Origin: Serpens sp964410065
GTDB taxonomy: Bacteria; Pseudomonadota; Gammaproteobacteria; Pseudomonadales; Pseudomonadaceae
Direction: 5' to 3'
Assembly (NCBI GenBank): GCA_964410065.1
Contig: CAYPFO010000021.1
Span: 1 to 49,125, forward strand
Length of the DNA stretch: 49,125 bases
Numbering within the stretch: position 1 is the stretch's first letter; the number at the start of each line of letters is the position of its first letter. The notes beneath the pieces were generated by a model that was given only the letters and a program-made list of their open reading frames with translations, did no database searches and had not been told where the DNA came from. The translations under genes were made by a program, and so were the position numbers. This document shows, piece by piece, positions 16,744 through 28,452 of this stretch.

Positions 16744-17868
16744 TTAGCCGCGGTAATAGCGCTGTGGCACGAACGGCATCTTGGCCACCGTAACCGCCAC
16801 GCGTTTGTCGCGCACCCGTGCCCAGAGCTGTGTCCCCAGCGTTGCCTGGTCACTGTCCACATACCCCATGGCCACCGGAGCGCCCAGGCTGGGCGCAAAA
16901 CCACCGCTGGTAACCTGGCCGATCACTGTGTCGTTGGCGTCCAGCAGGTCGGCGCCTTCTCGAACCGGGATGCGCTCCTGGGGCAGCAAGCCGACGCGTT
17001 TGCGGGCCACGCCGTCGCGCTGCTGGGCGAAGATGCGCTCGGCGCCTGGAAAGCCGCCGGCCCGGGCGCCCTCGGCACGGCGCACTTTGGAAATGGCCCA
17101 GAGCAGGTTGGCTTCGACCGGTGTGGTGCTGGTGCTCATGTCGTGGCCGTACAGGCACAGCCCGGCTTCCAGGCGCAGCGAGTCGCGGGCGCCAAGGCCG
17201 ATGGGCTGGACTTCTTTTTCACTCAGCAAATGACGGGCAAGGACCTCGGCATGGCTGGCAGGTATGGAAATTTCGAAACCGTCCTCACCGGTATAGCCGG
17301 AACGGCTGACCAGGCACTCACAACTGAGCAGTTCGACAGGCGCGATCTGCATAAACGTCATTTGCGCCACCTGCGGTGCCAGGCGGGCCAGCACGGCGGG
17401 GGCCTGCGGCCCTTGCAAGGCCAGCAGCTCACGTTCCTCAAACAGCGGCTCGATGCCGCACTGGGTGCCGAGGTGCTGCTGCAGGTGCTGCAGGTCGTGC
17501 GCCTTGCAGGCGGCGTTGACCACTAGTAACAGTTTATCTTCGGCCAGCCTGGCGACCATCAGGTCGTCGAGGATACCGCCCTGTTCGTCAGTGAACAGGG
17601 CATAGCGCTGCTGGCCGACTGGCAAGTCGATGATGTCCACCGGTACCAGGCTTTCCAGGGCGCTCGCCGCCGCACTGCCATGCAACAGAATCTGGCCCAT
17701 GTGCGAAACATCGAACAGGCCGGCCTGCTCACGGGTGTGCAGATGCTCCTTGAGAATGCCCAGCGGGTAGTGCAACGGCATCTCATAACCCGCGAATGGC
17801 ACCAGGCGGGCACCACGTTCCTGGTGCAGGGCGTGCAGCGGAGTTTTGGCCAGGGATTCGGTGGTCAT
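16744..17868 (-). CDS. gcvT: Glycine cleavage T protein (aminomethyltransferase)
   Basis: Transfers the methylene group of H-protein-bound aminomethyl to tetrahydrofolate, releasing ammonia. The 374 residues show TPLHALHQERGARLVPFAGY, REQAGLFDVSHMGQI, DEQGGILDDLMV (the folate-site aspartate) and VSRSGYTGEDGFEI. LGARDSLRLEAGLCLYGHD, TSGGFAPSLGAPVAMGY and the C-terminal YRG follow. ATG 17868 has GAAGGAG upstream. It is the last gene of a - strand group EamA permease-gcvP-sdaA-gcvT, 109 bp after sdaA. The H protein gene is not in the group. Confidence 0.94.
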   Translation of the reverse strand: MTTESLAKTPLHALHQERGARLVPFAGYEMPLHYPLGILKEHLHTREQAGLFDVSHMGQILLHGSAAASALESLVPVDIIDLPVGQQRYALFTDEQGGILDDLMVARLAEDKLLLVVNAACKAHDLQHLQQHLGTQCGIEPLFEERELLALQGPQAPAVLARLAPQVAQMTFMQIAPVELLSCECLVSRSGYTGEDGFEISIPASHAEVLARHLLSEKEVQPIGLGARDSLRLEAGLCLYGHDMSTSTTPVEANLLWAISKVRRAEGARAGGFPGAERIFAQQRDGVARKRVGLLPQERIPVREGADLLDANDTVIGQVTSGGFAPSLGAPVAMGYVDSDQATLGTQLWARVRDKRVAVTVAKMPFVPQRYYRG

Positions 17869-17890
17869 GGGGTTCTCCTTCGGGAGCTGG

Positions 17891-17918
17891 AAGCTGCAAG
17901 CGACAAGCAGCAAGCAGA
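17891..17918. repeat. Four tandem 7-bp units between sdaA and gcvT
   Basis: AAGCTGC, AAGCGAC, AAGCAGC and AAGCAGA follow one another without spacing (17891-17918), each beginning AAGC. Part of it (GCAGCAAGC) can pair with GCTTGCCGCTGC near 17965-17976. Similar AAGC-rich intergenic stretches are familiar in Pseudomonas. Function unknown. Confidence 0.5.
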
Positions 17919-17977
17919 GTCAGCGAACAGTGGGTGATCTGGCTTGTGGCTTAACTTGGGCTTGCCGCTGCTTTTTT

Positions 17978-19354
<1,377 letters not shown>

Positions 19355-19410
19355 GCGACACTCCGGAGGTAACGTTCGGTGTAATTCTCAGCTCAGTACA
19401 GTTGGCCAGG

Positions 19411-19434
19411 CCCGGGAATGCCAGCTCTCCCGGG
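19411..19434. other. Hairpin between gcvP and sdaA
   Basis: CCCGGGA (19411-19417) / TCCCGGG (19428-19434), perfect arms with a 10-base loop in the 102-bp gap. No T-tract follows on the - strand. This suggests an mRNA processing or stability element rather than a terminator. Confidence 0.4.
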
Positions 19435-19456
19435 ACGCTTGCCGAGCCAAGAGTTT

Positions 19457-22318
<2,862 letters not shown>

Positions 22319-22330
22319 CGGGCGATTCCT

Positions 22331-22362
22331 TTGAGCGGCGGTCTGGCTGCCTTGCCGCTCAA
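22331..22362 (-). promoter_or_regulatory. Inverted repeat abutting the gcvP ribosome-binding site
   Basis: On the - strand TTGAGCGGC (22362-22354) pairs perfectly with GCCGCTCAA (22339-22331), and AGGA of the gcvP ribosome site begins at the next base. Folding would place the ribosome site at the foot of a 9-bp stem. That could dampen translation or mark an operator. Confidence 0.45.
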
Positions 22363-22395
22363 GTGTTGACCCCGACGGTGACGCCGTCCAGTGGC

Positions 22396-22432
22396 GTCCT
22401 GCTCAGCCCGGCCGACGCAGGCTGAGCAGGAC
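22396..22432 (-). terminator. Long hairpin spanning the stop codon of the EamA permease gene
   Basis: A perfect 13-bp inverted repeat GTCCTGCTCAGCC (22396-22408) / GGCTGAGCAGGAC (22420-22432) with an 11-base loop. The left part lies over the TGA (22403-22405) and the right part inside the last codons. No T-run follows, so it may be a rho-linked, partial or mRNA-protecting structure between the permease gene and gcvP. Confidence 0.45.
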
Positions 22433-23332
22433 GATACCGGTAAGCACAATGGCGCCGCCGACCATCTGCAGCCCGCCGAGCATCTGGCCGAGAACCAGCC
22501 AGCCGAGCAGCAGGCTAGCAATGGGTTCGATGTTCATCACCGGCGTGTTCTGCGCCATGTTCAGGCGCGGGAACAGGATGAACAGCAGTGAGAAAGGCGT
22601 GCCATACAACACCGCCAGCGCGGCCAATCCTAGCCAGCCGCTGGTACTGGCTGGCAGGCTCAGTGCGCCGGGCATCAGGTCGCTGACCCCGACCAGCAGC
22701 ATGCTGGCAAACACCACCGACATGGTCAGCATGCTGCGCAGCGAGCCGCGCACCTCGGTCAGCTTGTGATCGGTGACCCACAGTGCCCCGGCGAAGGCGC
22801 TGGCCGCGCAAAACGCCAGCAGTACACCGAGCAGCCAGTCACCGTTGGGCGCCGCTTCGGCGCTCAGACGGGCCGGTACATCCAGCGCCAGCACCAGGCC
22901 GAACAGAATCAGCCCCATCAGCAGGCTGGTGCGCCGTCCGGGCGCGCTGCCGCCCAGCGCCCAGGTGAGGAGCGCTAGCAGAATGGGAAACACGTTGGCC
23001 ACCAGCAATGCCAACGCAACCGGAATGCGGGCGACCGCCGAATACAGAGCCAGGCTCTGGGTGGCAATCAACAGGCCCAGCAGCAATTGCCAGCCGCGCG
23101 TCCCGCTGGGGAGGTGTAGACGCTGGCGCTGCCAGCACAGGATGCCGATCAGGACCAGCAAGGTCAGCCCCGACCGGCACAGCACGGCCAGTAACACGCC
23201 CGCGCCGTCGTCGAAAGCGATGCGTGCAGCGATGTGGTTGGCGGCAAATGAGCAGGCCAGACAGGCCAGAATCAGAACCGCAAGGGGGCGCGAGAAAGGC
23301 GTCGCAACAGCAAAAGAACTACGACTGGACAT
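22403..23332 (-). CDS. EamA-family permease
   Basis: A drug/metabolite-superfamily transporter of 309 residues with about ten hydrophobic helices in two EamA repeats. The first contains LAVLILACLACSFAANHIAARIAF; the second GNDWLLGVLL-like NGDWLLGVLLAFCAASAFAGALWV and ends IEPIASLLLGWLVLGQMLGG before a basic tail RRPG. No clear ribosome site precedes the ATG at 23332, so the start is tentative. It lies 84 bp ahead of gcvP in the same direction. A role in glycine or serine export is possible from context only. Confidence 0.8.
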   Translation of the reverse strand: MSSRSSFAVATPFSRPLAVLILACLACSFAANHIAARIAFDDGAGVLLAVLCRSGLTLLVLIGILCWQRQRLHLPSGTRGWQLLLGLLIATQSLALYSAVARIPVALALLVANVFPILLALLTWALGGSAPGRRTSLLMGLILFGLVLALDVPARLSAEAAPNGDWLLGVLLAFCAASAFAGALWVTDHKLTEVRGSLRSMLTMSVVFASMLLVGVSDLMPGALSLPASTSGWLGLAALAVLYGTPFSLLFILFPRLNMAQNTPVMNIEPIASLLLGWLVLGQMLGGLQMVGGAIVLTGIVLLSLRRPG

Positions 23333-23627
23333 GAACGGAAGAGCGCCTGGAGCAAGAGGGTTGAAAAGCCTTCGAGCATACTCTTTTTCTGCCGTTTGGG
23401 TGTGCGGGCAGGGCGTTGTAGAGCTGCCGAACAGTACTCGTCAGCGAGGGGTTCCCGCGCAGATGCGGCACTGTGAACTGCCTCTGAAGCGGCCGTTCGT
23501 CCGCTTTTGCCAGGGAGGCCCTGTGGTACACTCCGCGCCTTTCGTCTGCCGCGCGCAGACGGCTTGCGGGCCGAATTCTCCGATGTGCCCGAGCCTGCGA
23601 AATACACGCGTCCACCGAAGGAAACCC
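23333..23627 (+). promoter_or_regulatory. Gene-free stretch with a likely extended -10 promoter
   Basis: Between the permease and the GntR remnant I see no gene. TGG-TACACT at 23524-23532 fits an extended -10 box. Shortly after it the hairpin GTCTGC/GCAGAC (23544-23549, 23555-23560) lies in what would be the leader. This promoter probably once served the GntR gene and may now drive smc. Confidence 0.4.
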
Positions 23628-23776
23628 ATGACGTTCAAGGGGTCGAACAATCTTGCCTGGCAGGCGCTCCGCGCTTGTGCGGAATGCCATCTCGTAGATC
23701 CGCTGGGCGCCTGCACCCGTCGTGGCTTCGCAACGCGCGTCGGGGCTGTGCCGGTTATTGCTGGCGGAGTGCATCC
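23628..23776 (+). pseudogene. Likely stump of a GntR-family regulator upstream of smc
   Basis: An ATG with a fine ribosome site (AAGGAAACCC) opens a 52-codon frame MTFKGSNNLAWQ... that runs 10 bases into smc. The first residues resemble the start of the GntR regulator that, as I recall, precedes smc in P. aeruginosa (MTFK..DSLAEQ). After about 12 codons the similarity ends, and the bases look like a shifted, shortened helix-turn-helix. About 150 of the expected 690 bp remain. The CAECH motif inside it is probably chance. A real small protein is the alternative reading. Confidence 0.4.
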
Positions 23777-26700
23777 ATGCGCCTGAAGAGCATCAAGCTG
23801 GCGGGCTTCAAGTCCTTCGTCGATCCCACCACGGTGAGTTTCCCCAGCAACATGGCGGCGGTGGTCGGGCCCAACGGTTGCGGCAAATCGAACATCATCG
23901 ATGCGGTGCGCTGGGTGATGGGCGAAAGCTCGGCGAAAAACCTGCGTGGCGAATCGATGACCGACGTCATCTTCAACGGCTCCAATACCCGCAAGCCGGT
24001 GACCCAGGCGTCGATTGAGCTGATCTTCGATAATTCCGACGGTACCCTGACCGGCGAATACGCGGCATACGCTGAAATCTCCATTCGCCGCCGGGTAACC
24101 CGCGATAGCCAGAACACCTATTTTCTCAATGGTGTGAAGTGTCGTCGCCGCGACATCACCGACATATTCCTCGGCACCGGCTTGGGTCCGCGCAGCTACT
24201 CGATCATCGAGCAGGGCATGATCTCCAAGCTGATCGAAGCCAAGCCTGAGGATCTGCGCAACTTCATCGAGGAAGCCGCCGGCATCTCCAAGTACAAGGA
24301 GCGCCGCCGCGAGACCGAGAACCGCATTCGCCGTACCCACGAGAACCTGGAGCGCCTGACCGACCTGCGTGAAGAGCTGGAACGCCAGCTCGACCGTTTG
24401 CATCGCCAGGCCCAAGCGGCCGAAAAATATCAGGAATACAAGGCTGAGGAGCGGCAGCTCAAGGCCCAATTGGCGGCCCTGCGCTGGCAGACACTGAATG
24501 AACAGGCTGGCCAGCGGGAACGAATCATCGGCGATCAGGAAGTCGCCTTCGAGGCGCTGGTAGCCGAGCAGCGCAGCGCCGACGCCAGCATCGAACGCCT
24601 GCGCGATGGCCATCATGAGCTGTCGGAAGCCTTCAACCAGGTGCAGGGGCGCTTCTATTCGGTGGGTGGCGATATCGCCCGCGTCGAGCAGAGCATTCAG
24701 CACGGCCAGCAGCGGCTGCGCCAAATGCAGGACGATTTGCGCGAAGCGGAGCGCCAGCGTGAGGAAACCGAGTCCCACCTTGGCCACGACCGCACGCTGC
24801 TCGCCACCCTGGATGAAGAGCTGGCCATGCTCGAGCCCGAGCAGGAGGGCAGTATCGCCGCGGCTGAAGAGGCCGCCGCCGCGCTGGAGGAAACCGAAGC
24901 CGGCATGCATGCCTGGCAGGAACAGTGGGATGCCTTCAGTCAGCGCAGCGCCGAGCCGCGCCGCGCCGCCGAAGTGCAGCAATCGCGCATTGTGCAATTG
25001 GAACAGAGCCTGGAGCGTCTGGGCGAACGCGAACGGCGCCTGCGCGATGAGCATGCATTGCTGGCCGCTGATCCCGAGGATGCGGCGATCCTCGAGCTCA
25101 ACGAGCAACTGGCCGTCAGCGAGCTGCAACTGGAAGAGCTGCAGCTAGAAGAACACAGCCTGGGCGAGCAACTCGATCGACTGCGCAGTGAATTGCAGCA
25201 GGCGACCCAGGCCCAGCAACAGGCCCAGGGCGATCTGCAGCGGCTGAATGGCCGGATCGCCTCGCTGGAAGCCTTGCAGCAGGCCGCGCTTGACCCCGGC
25301 AAAGGTGCCGTCGAGTGGTTGCGGGGCCAAGAGCTGGAACAGCGTCCGCGCCTGGCCGAAGGCCTGCGTGTCGAGTCTGGCTGGGAGTTGGCGGTAGAAA
25401 CGGTGCTCGGTGCCGACCTGCAGGCGGTGCTGCTGGATGATTTTGCCGGGCTCGATCTGGCGGGCTTTGCCCAGGGCGAATTGCGGCTATTGACGCCTTC
25501 ATCGGGCGCGGCGCGTGTCCCAGGCAGCCTGCTGGATAAAATCGAGTCGCGCAGCGATCTGGCGCCCTGGCTGGGTCAGGTGCGGCCGGTGGAAACGCTG
25601 GAGCAGGCCCTGGCCCGTCGTAGTCAGCTGGGCGACGGCGAAAGCCTGATCAGTCGCGATGGCTACTGGGTTGGCCGACATTTCCTGCGCGTGCGCCGTG
25701 CCGGCGAAGCCGAGTCCGGGGTATTGGCCCGCGGGCAGGAGCTGGAGCGCTTGTACGCCGAGCGCGAAGAGCGTGAAGCGACGCTGGAAACCCTGGAAGA
25801 GCGCCTGCAGCACCTGCGCGACAACCAGCTTCAGCAAGAAGAACGCCGCGAGCAACTGCGTCGTCAGCATCAGGATGAAGCCCGCCGCCTGGGCGAGCTG
25901 AAGGCTCAGCTGTCCGCCCAGCAGGCCAAGGTCGAACAGTTGATCCTGCGCCGTCAGCGCCTCGATGAAGAATTGAGCGAAGCTGCCGAGCAGCAGGCGC
26001 TGGAACAGGAGCAACTGGGCGAGGCGCGCCTGCATCTGCACGCGGCGCTGGAGTCGATGGAGCAGGACAATGTCCAGCGCGAACAGCTCTTGGGCGGGCG
26101 CGACCAGTTGCGTGAAGCTGTGGAGCGCAGCCGCCAGGAGGCTCGTCAGCACAAGGATCAGGCCCATCAGTTGGCCGTGCGTATCGGCTCGCTCAAGGCT
26201 CAGCACGATTCCACCCGCCAGGCGCTGGAGCGGCTCGAGCTGCAGTTCGAGCGGGCCATGGAGCGCCGTGAGCAGTTGTCGCTGAACCTGGAAGAGGGTG
26301 CCGCGCCGCTGGAAGAGCTGCGCATGAAACTGGAAGAGCTCCTAGAGCGGCGCATGGGCGTGGAAGAGGAGCTCCAGCGGGCCCGCCTGGCTCTGGAAGA
26401 CGCCGACCGCGAGCTGCGCGATGCCGAGAAGCGCCGTACCCAGGCCGAGCAGCAAGCGCAACTGTTGCGTGGTCAGTTGGAACAGCAGCGTCTTGATTGG
26501 CAGACCCTCGACGTGCGACGCAAGGCGCTACAGGAACAGTTGGTGGAGGACGGCTACGACCTGCATGGCGTACTCGCCACCTTGCCCACCGAGGCCTCGG
26601 AGTCCGCCTGGGAGGAAGAGCTCGAGCGCCTCGCCGCACGTATTCAGCGCCTTGGGGCGATCAACCTGGCAGCCATTGATGAATACCAGCAGCAATCCGA

Positions 26701-27265
26701 GCGCAAGCGCTACCTGGATGCCCAGGATGCGGATCTGGTGGAAGCACTGGATACCCTGGAAAACGTGATCCGCAAGATCGACAAGGAAACCCGCAACCGC
26801 TTCAAGGAAACCTTCGACCAGATCAACGCCGGTTTGCAGGCATTGTTTCCCAAAGTATTCGGGGGTGGCACCGCCTATCTGGAACTTACCGGCGAGGATT
26901 TACTCGATACAGGGGTGGCGATCATGGCGCGCCCGCCTGGCAAGAAGAACAGCACCATTCATTTGCTCTCAGGCGGTGAGAAAGCGCTGACCGCGCTGGC
27001 GTTGGTGTTTGCCATCTTCCAACTCAATCCGGCACCTTTCTGCATGCTTGATGAAGTTGACGCACCGCTGGACGACGCCAACGTTGGTCGCTATGCGCGG
27101 CTGGTCAAGGAAATGTCGGAGAAGGTGCAGTTCATCTATATCACTCACAACAAGATTGCCATGGAGATGGCTGACCAGCTGATGGGCGTGACCATGCACG
27201 AGCCCGGCTGCTCGCGATTGGTGACGGTAGATGTCGAGGAAGCGGTAGCGTTGGCGGAGGCGTGA
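23777..27265 (+). CDS. smc: Chromosome partition protein SMC
   Basis: Condensin ATPase that organises and segregates the chromosome, 1162 residues, the same length as I recall for P. aeruginosa SMC. The N-terminal head has Walker A GPNGCGKSN (31-39). A long Glu/Gln/Arg/Leu-rich coiled coil follows to about 500. The hinge (about 510-660) includes VLLDDFAGLDLAG. A second coiled coil leads to the C-terminal head with signature LSGGE (1064-1068) and Walker B FCMLDEVDAP (D1092/E1093). The start ATG 23777 with MRLKSIKLAGFKSFV is unambiguous by family. The scpA/scpB kleisin genes are not in the window. zipA and ligA follow as in other pseudomonads. Confidence 0.97.
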   Translation: MRLKSIKLAGFKSFVDPTTVSFPSNMAAVVGPNGCGKSNIIDAVRWVMGESSAKNLRGESMTDVIFNGSNTRKPVTQASIELIFDNSDGTLTGEYAAYAEISIRRRVTRDSQNTYFLNGVKCRRRDITDIFLGTGLGPRSYSIIEQGMISKLIEAKPEDLRNFIEEAAGISKYKERRRETENRIRRTHENLERLTDLREELERQLDRLHRQAQAAEKYQEYKAEERQLKAQLAALRWQTLNEQAGQRERIIGDQEVAFEALVAEQRSADASIERLRDGHHELSEAFNQVQGRFYSVGGDIARVEQSIQHGQQRLRQMQDDLREAERQREETESHLGHDRTLLATLDEELAMLEPEQEGSIAAAEEAAAALEETEAGMHAWQEQWDAFSQRSAEPRRAAEVQQSRIVQLEQSLERLGERERRLRDEHALLAADPEDAAILELNEQLAVSELQLEELQLEEHSLGEQLDRLRSELQQATQAQQQAQGDLQRLNGRIASLEALQQAALDPGKGAVEWLRGQELEQRPRLAEGLRVESGWELAVETVLGADLQAVLLDDFAGLDLAGFAQGELRLLTPSSGAARVPGSLLDKIESRSDLAPWLGQVRPVETLEQALARRSQLGDGESLISRDGYWVGRHFLRVRRAGEAESGVLARGQELERLYAEREEREATLETLEERLQHLRDNQLQQEERREQLRRQHQDEARRLGELKAQLSAQQAKVEQLILRRQRLDEELSEAAEQQALEQEQLGEARLHLHAALESMEQDNVQREQLLGGRDQLREAVERSRQEARQHKDQAHQLAVRIGSLKAQHDSTRQALERLELQFERAMERREQLSLNLEEGAAPLEELRMKLEELLERRMGVEEELQRARLALEDADRELRDAEKRRTQAEQQAQLLRGQLEQQRLDWQTLDVRRKALQEQLVEDGYDLHGVLATLPTEASESAWEEELERLAARIQRLGAINLAAIDEYQQQSERKRYLDAQDADLVEALDTLENVIRKIDKETRNRFKETFDQINAGLQALFPKVFGGGTAYLELTGEDLLDTGVAIMARPPGKKNSTIHLLSGGEKALTALALVFAIFQLNPAPFCMLDEVDAPLDDANVGRYARLVKEMSEKVQFIYITHNKIAMEMADQLMGVTMHEPGCSRLVTVDVEEAVALAEA

Positions 27266-27466
27266 GACACGCCTGCTTTCGCAATTCTGTCGTAAGAAGG
27301 TGGGAGTGGGACCGGGACGGTACAAAACAGCGGTACAGCATGTTAATTTATCGGGCCTTTCCAGCTTTTGGAAACGCTTGCAAGAACGTTCACCTAACAT
27401 CGCGACCATTTTTTCGCAGGCCGGAAGCGCCTGTTTTTCATCACATTTTCAGGGGTCAAGGATTTC

Positions 27467-28282
27467 ATGGGTATCGGTCTGCGGGAGTGGCTGATCGTCA
27501 TCGGCATTATTGTGATCGCCGGCATTCTGTTTGATGGCTGGCGCCGTATGCGTGGCGGTAAGGGAACACTTAAATTCAAACTCGACCGGAAGCTTGCCAG
27601 CACATTTGCTGATAATACGGAAGATGAGGTGCTCGGCCCGGTGCGCGTCGTCGATCCTGGCAGCAGTATGCGGGGCGATGAGAAAAGCCGCGTTCCCGCT
27701 GGCCAGCCCGGGATTGGGAAACAACGTCTGGAGCCGGAGATCCGCCAGCGCAACCTTGACCTTGCGATTGATGAGCCGGTACCGACCTTGCTCAATCCGC
27801 TCGATGAGGGCGACTCCGAAGCTCAGGCAGCGGAGGGAAGCGAAAGTCCTGTCGAAGAAGTGCTGGTCATTAACGTGGAGTGTCGCAATCCGGAAGGCTT
27901 CAAGGGGCCGGCATTGCTGCAGAGCATCCTGGAAAGCGGGCTGCGGTTTGGCGAGATGGATATCTTCCACCGCCATGAAAGCATGACCGGTCATGGCGAA
28001 GTGTTGTTTTCCATGGCCAACGGAGTGAAGCCCGGTACGTTCGATCTGGATGATATCGACCTGTTCACCACCCGTGCGGTGAGTTTTTTCCTCGGGTTAC
28101 CGGGACCGCGCTATCCGAAGCAGGCGTTTGACGTGATGATCGCCGCTGCCCGCAAGCTCTCCCAAGAGCTTGACGGCGAGCTGAAGGACGATCAGCGCTG
28201 TGTGATGACGGCCCAGACCATCGAGCATTATCGTCAACGTATCGTGGAGTTCGAGCGTCGTCAGTTGACGCAAAAACGCTAA
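27467..28282 (+). CDS. zipA: Cell division protein ZipA
   Basis: Inner-membrane anchor that ties FtsZ to the membrane at the division site. The 271 residues comprise an N-terminal membrane helix (GLREWLIVIGIIVIAGILF, about 4-22), a basic patch, a charged variable linker rich in Glu/Asp/Pro, and the FtsZ-binding ZipA_C domain (about 128-262: VEEVLVINVECRNPEGFKG onward, with FDLDDIDLFTTRAVSFFLGLP). CAAGGA precedes the ATG. A 200-bp gap separates it from smc. The order smc-zipA-ligA is conserved in pseudomonads. Confidence 0.95.
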   Translation: MGIGLREWLIVIGIIVIAGILFDGWRRMRGGKGTLKFKLDRKLASTFADNTEDEVLGPVRVVDPGSSMRGDEKSRVPAGQPGIGKQRLEPEIRQRNLDLAIDEPVPTLLNPLDEGDSEAQAAEGSESPVEEVLVINVECRNPEGFKGPALLQSILESGLRFGEMDIFHRHESMTGHGEVLFSMANGVKPGTFDLDDIDLFTTRAVSFFLGLPGPRYPKQAFDVMIAAARKLSQELDGELKDDQRCVMTAQTIEHYRQRIVEFERRQLTQKR

Positions 28283-28295
28283 ACGTCCTATCCCG

Positions 28296-28333
28296 GCCCC
28301 AAGCTCAAGCTACGCGCTTGGCTTGGGGCTTTG
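28296..28333 (+). terminator. Terminator between zipA and ligA
   Basis: GCCCCAAGC-T-CAAG pairs with CTTG-GCTTGGGGC around a CTACGCG loop (one bulged base), followed by TTTGTC. It is likely a moderate rho-independent terminator, so ligA may have its own promoter in the 120 bp that follow. Confidence 0.55.
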
Positions 28334-28452
28334 TCATGTCTGGAATGCACCCATCCGCCTGAGCCCTGGACTGCGTTTTGATCGCGGTTTTGGTCAAATG
28401 CAGTGACGATGTTGCCTGGTAAGACGGAAAACCATTTGTTCGAGAATTCGCA

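Noticed and set aside
17891..17918. Possible CRISPR-like repeat
   Set aside because: The units are only 7 bp and directly adjacent, without spacers, and no cas genes are present. No CRISPR array was seen anywhere in the window.
22319..22402. Glycine riboswitch ahead of gcvP
   Set aside because: The gap is only 84 bp and lacks the conserved tandem aptamer features. The hairpins there are of another kind.
23628..23783. CAECH, a c-type heme-like motif in the small frame before smc
   Set aside because: No signal peptide and no other cytochrome features. The frame itself looks like a decayed gene, so the motif is probably chance.
23441..25129. 562-codon - strand frame, leucine-rich and seemingly membrane-like
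   Set aside because: It is the complement of the smc coiled coil. Glu/Gln codons read backwards give Leu, which imitates membrane segments.
25499..26206. 235-codon - strand frame, Leu-rich
   Set aside because: The same antisense effect within smc.
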